This document shows, in pieces, positions 54,594 through 63,988 of a stretch of 64,000 bases of DNA. Positions within the stretch are counted from its first letter, which is position 1; each line of letters opens with the position of its first letter. The stretch comes from Youhaiella tibetensis. GTDB taxonomy: Bacteria; Pseudomonadota; Alphaproteobacteria; Rhizobiales; Devosiaceae. The notes beneath the pieces were generated by a model, which saw nothing but the letters and a program-made list of their open reading frames with translations, was not told the origin of the DNA and searched no databases. The position numbers and the translations under genes were made by a program. The stretch lies in assembly GCF_008000755.1 (NCBI RefSeq), contig NZ_CP041690.1, positions 2,729,260 through 2,793,259 of the forward strand, in the 5' to 3' direction.

Positions 54594-54893
54594 CTACTCC
54601 ATCGCGCGGTCGAGACCGATTTCCCCATCCTGGACAAGGTGTTTCTCGGCCACCTCGCCGGCCCGGGTGGCGCTGACGATGCCGTAGCCGAGCACGACGA
54701 TGGCGAGGCCGATCATCATGCCGCCGAACATCGGGTTGCCGCCTTCGATGAGGAAATAGAGGCCGAAGATAACGGTGGCCAGGTGCGCCGCGAACCACCG
54801 CGCCAGGTGCATCACGGTGGCATAGGTGCGCACGCTTTCCCGGTAGGCTTTGTCCTGTCCGACCTGGATCGCTTCGAGATCTGCTGACATCAT
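54594..54893 (-). CDS. Two-helix membrane protein of unknown function (99 aa)
   Basis: A 99-residue protein with a polar N-terminus, a TM helix around 33-50 (ARWFAAHLATVIFGLYFLIEG) and a second around 56-75 (FGGMMIGLAIVVLGYGIV). The acidic tail ends in LVQDGEIGLDRAME. GGAG lies 7 nt before the ATG at 54893, which is preferred over the adjacent ATG at 54890. The layout is similar to small subunits of membrane complexes, but I do not recognise a family. Confidence 0.72.
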   Translation of the reverse strand: MMSADLEAIQVGQDKAYRESVRTYATVMHLARWFAAHLATVIFGLYFLIEGGNPMFGGMMIGLAIVVLGYGIVSATRAGEVAEKHLVQDGEIGLDRAME

Positions 54894-55077
54894 TTGCCGT
54901 CTCCTTTGAGGTTAGGCTGGCTGTGTCGCCCTCTCTGATCGACCCTCAAGGACAACCTTGGTCGGCGCGCGGTGGTTCCAATCCTGCCCGCATCATCAAA
55001 CTCTTAACGCTGCCGATTCACCGCAACGAAACCGCTCTTGCCTAGCCTGAGCGCCACAAATGCCGTGGGGAGCATCA

Positions 55078-55821
55078 ATGGCCGCGCCTGCCCTTGCCAT
55101 TTCCGGACTGTCCAAGTCCTTCGATCGGCCGGTCGTGGCCGACTTCGGTCTCTCCGTGGCTGCCGGCGAGTTCTATGCGCTGCTGGGGCCGAACGGCGCG
55201 GGCAAGACCACGATCCTGCGCATGGTAGCCGGGCTCATGCGCCCCGATTCCGGCGACATTTCCATTTTCGGCGTCGACGCGCGGCGCGATCCCGTCGCGG
55301 CCAAGCGCATCACCGCCTGGGTCTCGGACGAGCCTATGGTCTATGACCGCCTGACCCCTCTCGAATATCTCGAATTCGTCGCCGGCCTCTGGCAGATCGA
55401 GGGGCCGCGCGCCGCCCGACGCGCCAACGACCTCATCGACTGGCTGGGGCTTCGTCCGCACGCCAACGCCCTTTGCGGCAGCTTTTCCAAGGGCATGCTC
55501 CAGAAGGTGGCGCTGGCCGGGGCGTTGGTCCACGACCCTCGCCTCATCATCCTCGACGAGCCGCTGACGGGACTCGACGCCGGCTCGGCCCGGCAGGTCA
55601 AGGATGTCCTGCTCGACAAGGTGAGCCAGGGCGTCACCGTCATCATGACCACGCACATACTCGAAGTTGCCGAGCGCATGGCCCAGAGGATCGGCGTCAT
55701 CCGCGAAGGCCGCCTGATCGCCGAGGGCACCCTGGCCGAACTGCGGGCCCGCATCGGCAAGACCTCGAGCCTGGAAGATATCTTCCTGGACCTCGTTGGC
55801 CAGGACACGCAGGCGGCATGA
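55078..55821 (+). CDS. ABC transporter ATP-binding protein (export type)
   Basis: A 247-residue ATPase with GPNGAGKT at residues 37-44, Walker B LIILDEP and an HILEVAERM switch region. The signature loop is GSFSKGM rather than LSGGQ. The sequence after the Q-loop (TPLEYLEFVAGLW) fits the CcmA/NodI-like multidrug or antibiotic exporter group. Start at 55078 has GGGGAGCATCA upstream. Its stop overlaps the permease ATG (ATGA), so the pair is one transporter. Confidence 0.9.
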   Translation: MAAPALAISGLSKSFDRPVVADFGLSVAAGEFYALLGPNGAGKTTILRMVAGLMRPDSGDISIFGVDARRDPVAAKRITAWVSDEPMVYDRLTPLEYLEFVAGLWQIEGPRAARRANDLIDWLGLRPHANALCGSFSKGMLQKVALAGALVHDPRLIILDEPLTGLDAGSARQVKDVLLDKVSQGVTVIMTTHILEVAERMAQRIGVIREGRLIAEGTLAELRARIGKTSSLEDIFLDLVGQDTQAA

Positions 55822-57359
55822 GCGCCGCACCCAACACCCTCGCCTGGTTTGCCCGCCACGAATTGCGGCTGGCCTGGCGTGAATGGCTGGCGATGATGAC
55901 TGGCGGGCGCCCCGTTCGGCGCGCCGGGGTCATCGCCTTCCTCCTCATCCTCGTTGCCGCGATGCACTGGCTCAGCTTCGTGCTGATCGCCCCCTGGGTC
56001 GCCAGCGGCGCCGTCCCGGACAAGCCGACGCTCGTCATGCTGACCGGCGCGGGCCTGCTCTTCTGGACGGTGATGCTCTCACAGGTGCTGGAGTCGATCA
56101 CGCGGGTCTATTACGCCCGCTCCGACCTTGACCTGATCCTTTCCTCCCCAGCCTCCTCGCGTCGGCTCTTCGCCGTCCGGACCGCCGCCGTGGCGCTCAC
56201 CAGCACGGCGCTTAGCGCCCTCCTGGCGAGCCCGCTGGTCAACGTCCTCATCGCACTCGATGGTCCGCGCTGGCTCGCCGCCTATGGGGTGGCCGCGGCG
56301 CTGGGAGGCCTGGCAACGGCAATCGCCCTTGGTGTCACGGTCGCGCTCTTCCGCACCGTGGGCCCCGGCCGGACCCGGTTCATCGCCCAGGTCGTCGCGG
56401 CTATCGTCGGCGCCGGCTTCGTCATCGGCGTGCAGGCTGTAGCCATCCTGCATTTCGGCAGCTTCTCGCGCTTCACCCTTTTCCAGTCCAGCGAAGTTAT
56501 CGCCGCCGCTCCGGATGTGGATAGCCTCCTCTGGTGGCCCGCCCGCGCCGCCATGGGCGAACCGCTCCCGGCCCTTGCGGTCATTGCCACCGGGCTCGCA
56601 GCCCTTGTGGTCACGGTCGCGGCGACCTCGAGCAGCTATGGCTTTCACGCCATCTCCACGGCCGGCCTCCACCACGTCCGCCGTCAGGCCAAGCCCACGC
56701 GCCGCCCGTTCCGCGCCTGGTCCCAGCACCAGGCCTTGCGCCGCAAGGAATGGCTCCTGCTCCAACGCGACCCCTGGCTGCTGTCCCAGACACTGATGCA
56801 GATCCTCTACCTGGCCCCGCCGGCCCTGCTGCTCTGGCTCAACTTCGGCACCCATACGGGCGCCTTCGTCGTCGTGGTCCCGGTGCTGATCATGGCTGCC
56901 GGCCAACTGGCAGGCGGCCTCGCCTGGCTGGCGATTTCCGGCGAGGACGCCCACGATCTGGTCGCGACCGCCCCGGTGACGCCGCGGGCCGTCCTCCGGG
57001 CCAAGATCGAGGCGGTCCTGGTCGTCATCGCCGTCGTGCTGGCGCCGCTGATCGCATTGCTGGCGCTGTCCTCGCCTTTCGTGGCGCTCGTCACGGCGAT
57101 CGGCGCGGTGCTGTCGGCAGGCTCCGCGACCGCCATCCAGCTCTGGTTCCGGGTCACCGCCAAGCGCTCCCTGTTCCGCCGCCGGCAAGTCGCCTCGCGC
57201 GCCGCCACGCTCAGCGAGGCGCTGGCTTCGATCATGTGGGCGGGCACGGGCGCGCTGGCTGTAGCCGGCCAATGGGTCGCCATCGCTATGGCCGTCATCG
57301 CCCTGCTGGTGCTGGCCGTCGCACGGCTTCTCAGCCCCGCACGCGCGGCCCACGCCTAG
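55818..57359 (+). CDS. ABC transporter permease (export type)
   Basis: A 513-residue membrane protein with about ten to twelve helices in two halves. A cytoplasmic loop between them ([33 protein letters not shown]) resembles exporter permeases that act with single-domain ATPases. The N-terminus [13 protein letters not shown] is amphipathic. Translation is coupled to the ATPase by ATGA. Its end overlaps the DUF2200 gene by 4 bp. The exported compound is unknown. Confidence 0.85.
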   Translation: MSAAPNTLAWFARHELRLAWREWLAMMTGGRPVRRAGVIAFLLILVAAMHWLSFVLIAPWVASGAVPDKPTLVMLTGAGLLFWTVMLSQVLESITRVYYARSDLDLILSSPASSRRLFAVRTAAVALTSTALSALLASPLVNVLIALDGPRWLAAYGVAAALGGLATAIALGVTVALFRTVGPGRTRFIAQVVAAIVGAGFVIGVQAVAILHFGSFSRFTLFQSSEVIAAAPDVDSLLWWPARAAMGEPLPALAVIATGLAALVVTVAATSSSYGFHAISTAGLHHVRRQAKPTRRPFRAWSQHQALRRKEWLLLQRDPWLLSQTLMQILYLAPPALLLWLNFGTHTGAFVVVVPVLIMAAGQLAGGLAWLAISGEDAHDLVATAPVTPRAVLRAKIEAVLVVIAVVLAPLIALLALSSPFVALVTAIGAVLSAGSATAIQLWFRVTAKRSLFRRRQVASRAATLSEALASIMWAGTGALAVAGQWVAIAMAVIALLVLAVARLLSPARAAHA

Positions 57360-57706
57360 GCGCGCAGGATTTTCTCCATCGGCCTGCCCTTGGCCAGTTC
57401 GTCGATCAGCTTGTCCAGATAGCGGATCTCGCGCATCGTGGGCTCCTCGATGTTCTCCACCCGCACCCCGCAGATCGTTCCGGTGATTGCCGAGCGAGAT
57501 GGGTTCATGCGCGGCGCCTGGGCGAAGAAGTCCTCGAAGGTCGTGTTGTTTTCGAGCTGACCGCCGAGCGATGCCGCATCGTACCCGGTCAGCCAGGCGA
57601 TGATCTCATCGGCCTCCGCCTTGGAGCGTCCCTTCTTCTCGGCCTTGGCAACATAGAGCGGATAGACGCTCGCCACGCTCATCGAATAGATGCGGTGCTT
57701 TTCCAT
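57356..57706 (-). CDS. DUF2200 protein
   Basis: A 116-residue cytosolic protein matching DUF2200: it begins [26 protein letters not shown]. The middle reads [26 protein letters not shown] and the C-terminus [24 protein letters not shown]-like. GGAGGTCCCG precedes the ATG. No activity is known. Convergent with the ABC permease, 4-bp overlap. Confidence 0.87.
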   Translation of the reverse strand: MEKHRIYSMSVASVYPLYVAKAEKKGRSKAEADEIIAWLTGYDAASLGGQLENNTTFEDFFAQAPRMNPSRSAITGTICGVRVENIEEPTMREIRYLDKLIDELAKGRPMEKILRA

Positions 57707-57800
57707 CGGGACCTCCTGTTACGAGCGGCGCGATCACAATCACGGAACGACCCTGCCCTTCACCGGTTGGTCAAGTCCATCCCAAAAGGAGGACCACACG

Positions 57801-58097
57801 ATGGACCACACCAATCACATCCGCCTCAGCCCCACCGAATTCACCCCCACCATCCTGGAAGGCGCAACCATCTACGGCGCCGATGACGAGAAAGTGGGCA
57901 AGGTCGATCACATCCACGGCGGCAACGTCGGCGGCCTCGCCGTCATCGACGTAGGCGGCTTCCTTGGGATCGGCGCCAAGCCTGTCGCGGTGCCGCTCAA
58001 CGAACTCGAGTTCATGCGCGACGAAGATGGCGACATCCACGCGATGACCTCCTGGACCAAGGAAGAGCTCAAGGCCATGCCCGAGCATCACGACTAG
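57801..58097 (+). CDS. PRC-barrel domain protein
   Basis: A 98-residue protein with a PRC-barrel fold. The pattern [21 protein letters not shown] (residues 20-40) leads the domain, followed by [22 protein letters not shown]. Acidic C-terminal residues end in EHHD. AAAAGGAGGACCACACG gives a strong start at 57801. Soluble single-domain PRC proteins bind small ligands or metal in some cases. The role here is unknown. A strong hairpin at 58122-58152 follows. Confidence 0.88.
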   Translation: MDHTNHIRLSPTEFTPTILEGATIYGADDEKVGKVDHIHGGNVGGLAVIDVGGFLGIGAKPVAVPLNELEFMRDEDGDIHAMTSWTKEELKAMPEHHD

Positions 58098-58121
58098 TCC
58101 GGGGCCTCCCTTTTACCCACG

Positions 58122-58152
58122 ACGGCCAGTGCTCATGAAGGGCACTGGCCGT
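58122..58152. terminator. Bidirectional hairpin between the PRC-barrel and two-cysteine genes
   Basis: ACGGCCAGTGC and GCACTGGCCGT form a perfect 11-bp stem with a 9-nt loop. The two flanking genes converge on it. No long T-run follows on either strand, so it may act partly through Rho or as a stabiliser. Confidence 0.6.
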
Positions 58153-58176
58153 TCGATCTGGAACCCGGAAAACGCC

Positions 58177-58467
58177 TTAGCCTACGAACCCGGCCGTCCG
58201 GCAGTCGTGGAGGTTGATGTAGGAGAGATCGATCGCGTCCGAGGACGAGCCGTCCTTGCCGGAATCGGCACTCTGCCCGCCAACGCTGCCGCCGCCGAGC
58301 GTATCGGCCTCGGAGTCATGGCGAACCAGTTCGTTGCAGCGCGTCTGGACGGCTTCGCGCTGGTCGGGCGTGAAACTCTGGCCGCCGATGACTTCGGCAA
58401 AGGCGGCGGGGGCAAACGCCAGCGTTGAGGCAATAGCCAGCGCCGGCACAAACAGTGCGTACTTCAT
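58177..58467 (-). CDS. Exported two-cysteine protein B (96 aa), paralogue of 40304-40588
   Basis: Signal peptide at residues 1-24 (AFA cleavage region), then VIGGQSFTPDQREAVQTRCNELVRHDS with Cys44. After a Gly/Ser-rich linker come AIDLSYINLHDCRTAGF and Cys89. The IGG...DQ...VQ..C.EL pattern, the second-half ID...C...F and the cysteine spacing match protein A at 40304. The linker is longer and more flexible here. Start at 58467 has AGAGGAGC upstream. The function is unknown. Confidence 0.75.
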   Translation of the reverse strand: MKYALFVPALAIASTLAFAPAAFAEVIGGQSFTPDQREAVQTRCNELVRHDSEADTLGGGSVGGQSADSGKDGSSSDAIDLSYINLHDCRTAGFVG

Positions 58468-58853
58468 TTTCAATGCTCCTCTGGAGTGTTGCGGCCCTAT
58501 CAAGAGCCGCGCACTTCAACCGAAGGCCCGCTGAAAGGTTGCTGGCCAATCGTTCACATCGAACCGGCTGACTGCCCCCTCGTGAATGGCCGTGAAGCAC
58601 GGCCTCAGGCGTATCTGGCAATCCGCACGAACCCCGCCTGATCGTCCGGCCCACCGGTTTTTCCTTGCAAAACAAGCCGCCGGCAATCGGAGCCCCGAGA
58701 TGCCCCCTCCAGGCACATCAGGCCGCTCCCTGCGTCTCCCTGGCATCAGTTGCGGCAACCATCACAAAGTCTTGCTCCGCGCCGGACGGGACCGGCCAAA
58801 ACCAATCGATGGTCTTTACCGCTTGTTTGCGGCCTTTGGGCACTCTCGTGCGC
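58468..58853. other. Divergent gap between two-cysteine protein B and the 58-residue gene
   Basis: I see no convincing gene or strong promoter in these 386 bp. Open frames that run through it, in line with the NAD kinase frame, have no plausible start and no homology I recognise. It must carry the promoters for both flanks. Confidence 0.5.
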
Positions 58854-59030
58854 ATGGCCAACAACGTCTATCGCTTCCGGCGTCTCAAATGGGGCGATCC
58901 CGAGCAGAAGTTGCAGATGCTGCCGCCCGACCCGCCACGACGCTCCTCTCTGCCGTGGTTCGAGATCGTACGCATATCGGCCACGCTCGCTTTCGGCATG
59001 ATCATCGTCGCCTGCCTCTGGGCGCCATAG
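58854..59030 (+). CDS. 58-residue protein with C-terminal membrane span
   Basis: [18 protein letters not shown]... is charged over the first 35 residues and has one hydrophobic helix (about 40-57, [21 protein letters not shown]) right at the C-terminus, the plan of a tail-anchored protein. The GTG two codons before the ATG is an alternative start. The ribosome site is weak and the frame runs further upstream. It is moderately likely to be real and is not a recognised family. NAD kinase follows 89 bp downstream. Confidence 0.45.
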   Translation: MANNVYRFRRLKWGDPEQKLQMLPPDPPRRSSLPWFEIVRISATLAFGMIIVACLWAP

Positions 59031-59119
59031 CCTCCAATCCGATACATTTGGCCACACCGGCTGGCACGGCCGGGCTTGAGATGGTAGGCAGGCGGGCACC
59101 AGGCTTGGGAGGCTGCATC

Positions 59120-59896
59120 TTGGCGACGACTTCTACCGAGCGGCTGACCTTTGTCTCCAGCGGCACGCCGGAGGCTGACGCCGCCACCGCTATCCTGCGC
59201 AATCTCTATGGCGACGGCGGCCTCGACCACGCCGACGTGGTGATTGCCCTGGGCGGCGATGGCCTGATGCTGCAGACCCTGCACTCGGTGATGGGGCGCG
59301 GCCTGCCGGTCTACGGCATGAACTTCGGCTCGGTCGGCTTCCTGATGAACGAGTTCGGCAACGATCGCCTGCGCGAACGGCTCGCCGCCGCCCGGCCCAC
59401 CAAGATCTACCCCCTATCGATGACCGTTCGCGACGTCGCGGGCGTCGAGCACCAGGCCCTCGCCCTCAACGAGGTCTCGCTTTTCCGCTCGACCTTCCAG
59501 GCGGCCAAGATCGAGATCGACGTGGATGGCCACGTGCGGCTGGACGAGTTGATCTGCGATGGCGTGCTGCTCTCCACCCCGGCCGGCTCGACGGCCTACA
59601 ATCTTTCGGCCCACGGCCCCATCCTACCCATCAGCGCCCCGCTGCTGGCCCTGACGCCGATTTCCCCGTTCCGCCCCCGCCGCTGGCGCGGCGCCATCCT
59701 GCCGAACACGGCCGTCGTCACCTTCCGCACCCGCGAATCCGAGAAGCGTCCGGTGAGCGCGGTGGCCGATAATGTCGAGTTCAAGAACGTCATCGAAGTG
59801 AGGGTGCGCGAAGACCGCACCAACGAGGTCACCCTGCTCTTCGATCCGGGCCATAGCCTGGAAGAGCGCGTGCTGACCGAACAGTTCCGCTACTGA
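59120..59896 (+). CDS. nadK: NAD kinase
   Basis: Cytosolic enzyme that phosphorylates NAD to NADP. The GGDG motif is at 45-48, the NE motif at about residue 121 (ALNEVSLF), and the conserved [17 protein letters not shown] binding segment at about 160. I use TTG at 59120, which has GGGAGG 7 nt upstream and gives 258 residues, as expected for this family. The frame is open far upstream, but nothing there resembles NAD kinase and no ATG is near. Confidence 0.93.
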   Translation: MATTSTERLTFVSSGTPEADAATAILRNLYGDGGLDHADVVIALGGDGLMLQTLHSVMGRGLPVYGMNFGSVGFLMNEFGNDRLRERLAAARPTKIYPLSMTVRDVAGVEHQALALNEVSLFRSTFQAAKIEIDVDGHVRLDELICDGVLLSTPAGSTAYNLSAHGPILPISAPLLALTPISPFRPRRWRGAILPNTAVVTFRTRESEKRPVSAVADNVEFKNVIEVRVREDRTNEVTLLFDPGHSLEERVLTEQFRY

Positions 59897-60058
59897 TCAA
59901 TGCGGCAGGCGCTGCTCGCGCACATCGGCGATCCGCCGCTCGTCGAGCGTGAGCGCGAAGAGCAGCAGCCAGTCCGTCACCGGCTCCGGCTCTTCCCTCG
60001 GCAGCGGCTCGGGCAAGCGCCTGATAAGTCTTTCGAGAACTTCGAGCAGATGCGCCAC
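59897..60058 (-). CDS. Possible 53-residue protein downstream of the DUF2336 gene
   Basis: The frame starts with GTG just 1 bp after the DUF2336 stop and ends adjacent to the convergent NAD kinase stop. The product is rich in Leu, Arg and Glu (LLEVLERLIRRLPEPLPREEPEP), which could be an amphipathic coiled segment. There is no clear ribosome site, but coupling to the preceding gene is possible. No homology is recognised. Confidence 0.35.
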   Translation of the reverse strand: MAHLLEVLERLIRRLPEPLPREEPEPVTDWLLLFALTLDERRIADVREQRLPH

Positions 60059-60059
60059 C

Positions 60060-61265
60060 TCACACCGCCGGCAGGGCCAGTTGCCCCGGTTCGTCGAAAT
60101 CGGGGGCCGGCAGCCGGTTGAGCGACTGGCCGCCAAAGGCCGGCATCACGCCGCGCGCTGCCTTGCGCGCCAGCATGACGTTCTGCTCGCTCAGATACGC
60201 AAAGGCTTCCTCGAGCTCATGCGGAATGTCCCCGCCATGCTCGATGATCAATTCCTCGGTCAGCGCCGTGACAACGAAATGCCGCGCCGTCACGTCGTCC
60301 GCCAGGTCTGCGGTGCGCGCATGGAAAACCAGCCGCGCCAGCAGGTTGCGCACGGCCTCGCCCAGCCCGCATCGCGCAAAGAGCGCGTTGAGCGCCGGCC
60401 GTCCGCCGCCCTCGAGGATCGAAAACACCTTCTCGCGCGACACTTCGCTCAACTCGGCCACGCAATCGGCGAAGAACAGCACATGCCCGTTGACCACGGC
60501 ATGGAGCATCACGCGCGTGCTCACGCGTTCCGATTCCACCATCTCTGCGGCGTAGCGCGGCGCCGCCCGCACCGCCTCGCGCTCCCCGATGGCGCTTAGC
60601 GCCGTATCGGTGGCATTGCGCATCAGGCGATCGAGCCGCCGCTGCGCCACGGCCCCCTTGACGATCCGCGTCTCGCGCAACGCGCGCCCCACCGCTTCCA
60701 CGAGCTTGAGCCGCGCCGAGGGCGTCAGTTCGCGGCGCGCCAGCAGGGCTCCGCGCAGCCTGGGGTTATCCCCCTGCTCGCCCGCAAGGGCAGCCAGCGT
60801 CTCCGGACGATAGGCGATGTCGGTGCGCGCCAAAAGCTTGAGCGTGACCCCGATCTCCCCGCGCGCGATGACCGCCTCGGCGATCCGCGTGCTCAGCCTG
60901 GCGCGCTCGGCCAGCGCCAACAGCATCGTGAGGTCGCCGTTGCGCGCCAACCCGATGAGGTCGGCATCGATCAGCGCCGGCGAATACTGGGCCACGGCCC
61001 GCGAGATGACGGCCGCATCCTGAAGCAGCGCCAGCAGGATCGGGCGCGGCGCCTCGATGGCATGCAGCAGCCCATAGGCGAGCGCTGCCCGCACCTTGAC
61101 CGACGGATCGTCGAGGAAGCCGATGAGAGCGGCATAGAGGGCGGCATGCTCGTCGGCGGGGCCCAGATGACCCAGATAGGCCATGGCCGCCAGATGGGCA
61201 GCCCTGCCCCGATCTTCGCTGTCTGCCGACTGGGTGAGCGCGACGAACTCGTGATACGCAACCAT
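60060..61265 (-). CDS. DUF2336 protein
   Basis: A 401-residue alpha-helical protein of the alphaproteobacterial DUF2336 family, built of HEAT-like helical repeats (RAALAYGLLHAIEAPRP, SRAVAQYSPALIDADLIGLARNGD). The C-terminal helix region includes RRLDRLMRNATDTALSAIG. No catalytic motif is visible. It is probably a scaffold or regulatory protein. It may be followed in the same transcript by the 53-residue frame. Confidence 0.8.
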   Translation of the reverse strand: MVAYHEFVALTQSADSEDRGRAAHLAAMAYLGHLGPADEHAALYAALIGFLDDPSVKVRAALAYGLLHAIEAPRPILLALLQDAAVISRAVAQYSPALIDADLIGLARNGDLTMLLALAERARLSTRIAEAVIARGEIGVTLKLLARTDIAYRPETLAALAGEQGDNPRLRGALLARRELTPSARLKLVEAVGRALRETRIVKGAVAQRRLDRLMRNATDTALSAIGEREAVRAAPRYAAEMVESERVSTRVMLHAVVNGHVLFFADCVAELSEVSREKVFSILEGGGRPALNALFARCGLGEAVRNLLARLVFHARTADLADDVTARHFVVTALTEELIIEHGGDIPHELEEAFAYLSEQNVMLARKAARGVMPAFGGQSLNRLPAPDFDEPGQLALPAV

Positions 61266-61340
61266 CCGATGCCCCCGGAACTAACCGGGCGACCTTACGG
61301 CGTAACGTTTAAGGAACGGTTCACCACGTTCGTTTGCCGC

Positions 61341-62162
61341 TCATTGACCATAGAGCTGCGTGAAGAACGCCGCCCCGGCCGCAGCCTCGGGCTGCTCGAC
61401 GGGCGACCCGCTCGGACCGCTCGCCTCGGTCGAGAACAACGAGACGAACGACATGTCCTGTGGCCCGAACCGCGAGGGGATGACCGTCTGCGGGGTCTGG
61501 CCGGCCTGCTGGGCGAGTTGCTGGGCCGCAAAGGCCGTGTCCGTCGCCCCGGGCGTCACGGCGTGCTTGGCCACCAGGGACTTATAGACCTCGCGGATCG
61601 TGCGCGGCTGGCCGTCCGAATAGAAGATCGCCGGATTGGCGTTGGCCTGCTTGGGAAAGAGCTTGGCCGCGATCTGGTCGGGGTTCTGCAATCCGGCCGT
61701 GAACATCTTCTCGGCGCCCTTCGCTCCCAGGAAATGCGCGATGTAGAGTTCGCCCGGGCTGGGCATGCGCCCGAACCGCTGCTGGAGGTAGTCGCCATTG
61801 GTCTTGGTGAAGGCTGCCGCCAGGTCCGCCGCGATCTGCGGGTCCTCGCGCAGCTTGAGAACTTCGGCGCGTAACTTCGGGTCCTGAATCACGAAATCGC
61901 CGTCGGCGGTTTCCTTGATGGCGTCCGCGTAGTTCTGGTAGCCCAGCCGCGGCCCTTCCTGCTTCATCACCTGCAGCCAGGTGCCTTCGAGGAACTGGAA
62001 GAGCCCCACGGCCGAGGATGTACGGGCCTTGGCCTGTGGATTGAGGCTGCTCTCGCGCATCGCCGTCTGCAGCAGATAGTCGAAATCCACCCCGTTCTTG
62101 TTCCCTGCGGAATTAAGAACGTAGGCCAGACTCTGCGGCACCGAAATCGGCTGAACACCCAT
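61341..62162 (-). CDS. Lytic transglycosylase-like SLT-domain protein
   Basis: A 273-residue protein with an SLT-type lysozyme-like fold. The catalytic Glu37 lies in MRESSLNP, followed by SSAVGLFQFLEGTWLQVM and ELYIAHFLGAKGAEKMF. There is no evident signal peptide (it begins MGVQPISVPQSLAYVL), so export would need another route, as in rod-type or flagellar SLT proteins. The C-terminal region from about 200 is Gln/Ala/Gly-rich. Confidence 0.82.
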   Translation of the reverse strand: MGVQPISVPQSLAYVLNSAGNKNGVDFDYLLQTAMRESSLNPQAKARTSSAVGLFQFLEGTWLQVMKQEGPRLGYQNYADAIKETADGDFVIQDPKLRAEVLKLREDPQIAADLAAAFTKTNGDYLQQRFGRMPSPGELYIAHFLGAKGAEKMFTAGLQNPDQIAAKLFPKQANANPAIFYSDGQPRTIREVYKSLVAKHAVTPGATDTAFAAQQLAQQAGQTPQTVIPSRFGPQDMSFVSLFSTEASGPSGSPVEQPEAAAGAAFFTQLYGQ

Positions 62163-62221
62163 CGAGGAATCAAACCCTGAAGACCAGGGTTAATAAAACC
62201 TGAACAACGGTTAACGGCGCA

Positions 62222-62800
62222 TTAACCTTGCCACTTGGAGACGACTTCCTCGAGCGCCGGACGCGGCCGGTCCTCGATGACCACGCTCGGCGTGCCGATC
62301 ATGATGAAGCCCACGAACCGCTCCCCTTCCCGCGCACCCAGCATCGCTGCCGCCTCGGTGTCGTAGCTGTACCAGCGCGTCACCCATTGCGCGGCGTAGC
62401 CCAGGGCGTAGGCGGCATGCTCCAGGTTGAACGCCACGTTGCCCGCCGAGATCAGTTGCTCGAAATGCGGAATCTTGGGGCTGGGCTTGGGGGCGGAAAG
62501 CACGCCGATCGTCAGTGGCGCCGGCAAGAACTGACGACGTTCGATCTCCATTCCCGCCTCGTCGAGGTTGGAATTGTTGCGCTTGGCGATCTCTGCCAGC
62601 TTTTCCCCGGCCCGAATCCGGTCGTCGCCTTCGATCAGGATGAGTCGCCAGGGCGCCAGCTTGCCGTGGTCGGGAACGCGCGTGCCGATAGTGAGAATTT
62701 GACGCAGCTCTTCGGGCGAAGGCCCCGGTTCCTTGAGGAATGCCTGGCCTACCGAACGGCGGGTGAGCAGGTAATCGAGCACTTCGGCTTTGACGGTCAT
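62222..62800 (-). CDS. Nitroreductase-family FMN oxidoreductase
   Basis: A 192-residue FMN enzyme. The family start VLDYLLTRRSVGQAFLKEPGPS contains the RRS FMN-binding loop. PDHGKLAPWRLILIEGD and the GFIMIGTP strand complete the fold. AAGGACC precedes the ATG at 62800. Substrates could be nitroaromatics or flavins, and the sequence does not tell. It is divergent from the exported protein at 62915. Confidence 0.85.
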   Translation of the reverse strand: MTVKAEVLDYLLTRRSVGQAFLKEPGPSPEELRQILTIGTRVPDHGKLAPWRLILIEGDDRIRAGEKLAEIAKRNNSNLDEAGMEIERRQFLPAPLTIGVLSAPKPSPKIPHFEQLISAGNVAFNLEHAAYALGYAAQWVTRWYSYDTEAAAMLGAREGERFVGFIMIGTPSVVIEDRPRPALEEVVSKWQG

Positions 62801-62914
62801 GGTCTTGGTCCTTGCGAGCGTGGCGTCCTTATGACACAGCTTTTCCCAATTCAAAGCCTAGAGCTTGTTTCCTGTTCGAATTCCGCCGTCGGGGCGACGG
62901 CAAGAGGTTATGTT

Positions 62915-63931
62915 TTGGCACGCAATTCCTGGGTGATGGCCATCGGCGTCCTGGCCGCTCTGTTCGCGCCGCAACTTGCGGCGGCCCAGGAGGCTCCCGA
63001 GCCGCGCCCACGCGCCGAACACGATGCCGCCCAGGCCCGGGCCGCCGGCGAGACGCCGCCCGAGGCCCCCGCCGACGATGCCGCTTCCGCCCTCGCCGAA
63101 CCGGGCGAAGTTCCCGGCGTCCCCACCGAGACCCCTGCGACCAGCGCCATCGAGGCCGTCACGCAGGCGCCCCAGCCCGTCCATCTCAAGGCCCGGGTCA
63201 CCGACAAGGGCGACATCATTCCCAGCGGCCTTGTCTGGCGCGTCTTCGACACCCGCGCCGACAATAACGGCCAGCTCGCCATGGTCGCCAAGTCGGACGA
63301 TGCCGACGCCACCCTCTCCTTGCCGCCCGGCCAGTACGTCGTGCACGTCGCCTATGGCCGCGCCCAGGCCAGCGACACCATCACCGTCAATCCGGGCGAG
63401 AACGACAAGACCATGGTGCTCGAAGCGGGTGCCCTGCGGCTCAATTCGGCCGTCACTGGCGACATCGCTATCCCCGTCAATCTCGAGCACTTCGATATCT
63501 TCTCGGGTGGCACCAGCGACGCCGACCGCACCCTCGTGGCCCAGAACGTCGCACCCAACGACACCGTCACCCTCAACGCGGGCACCTATCACGTCGTCTC
63601 CTATTTCGGGGACGTCAACGCGGTGGTGCGCGCCGACCTGCGCGTCGAACCCGGTCAATTGACCGAAGCCACGCTCTACCATCGCGCCAGCCAGATCTCG
63701 CTCAAGCTCGTCTCCGAAGCCGGCGGCGAGGCCATTGCCGACGTCGACTGGACCATCAAGTCCTCCGCGGGCGAGACCGTCTTCCAGGAGACCGGTGCAT
63801 TTCCTGCCACAGTGCTCCAGGAAGGCGACTACACCGTCTTGGCCAAGCGGGGCGACACCGTCTACAACCGCGCCTTTCAGGTCGTCCCAGGGCAGCCGCG
63901 CGAAATCGAAGTCCTCACGTCGGTCTACTGA
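62915..63931 (+). CDS. Large exported protein with repeated beta-sandwich-like domains (338 aa)
   Basis: Signal peptide: MARNSWVMAIGVLAALFAPQ..., cleavage near residue 24. An acidic Pro/Glu/Ala linker runs to about residue 85. Then come repeated all-beta segments (VHLKARVTDKGDIIPSGLVWR, TLSLPPGQYVVHVAYGRA, VTLNAGTYHVVSYFGDV, TVLQEGDYTVLAKRGDTVYN) like carboxypeptidase-regulatory or Big-type domains. The TTG at 62915 has AAGAGG upstream and gives a signal with an Arg. ATG at 62936 is the alternative. The family and function are unknown. Confidence 0.72.
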   Translation: MARNSWVMAIGVLAALFAPQLAAAQEAPEPRPRAEHDAAQARAAGETPPEAPADDAASALAEPGEVPGVPTETPATSAIEAVTQAPQPVHLKARVTDKGDIIPSGLVWRVFDTRADNNGQLAMVAKSDDADATLSLPPGQYVVHVAYGRAQASDTITVNPGENDKTMVLEAGALRLNSAVTGDIAIPVNLEHFDIFSGGTSDADRTLVAQNVAPNDTVTLNAGTYHVVSYFGDVNAVVRADLRVEPGQLTEATLYHRASQISLKLVSEAGGEAIADVDWTIKSSAGETVFQETGAFPATVLQEGDYTVLAKRGDTVYNRAFQVVPGQPREIEVLTSVY

Positions 63932-63988
63932 CGTAATCTAGGCGTAACATCGCGCGCTAATCTGGCCCCAACCCAGGGGGTCCCGTCT

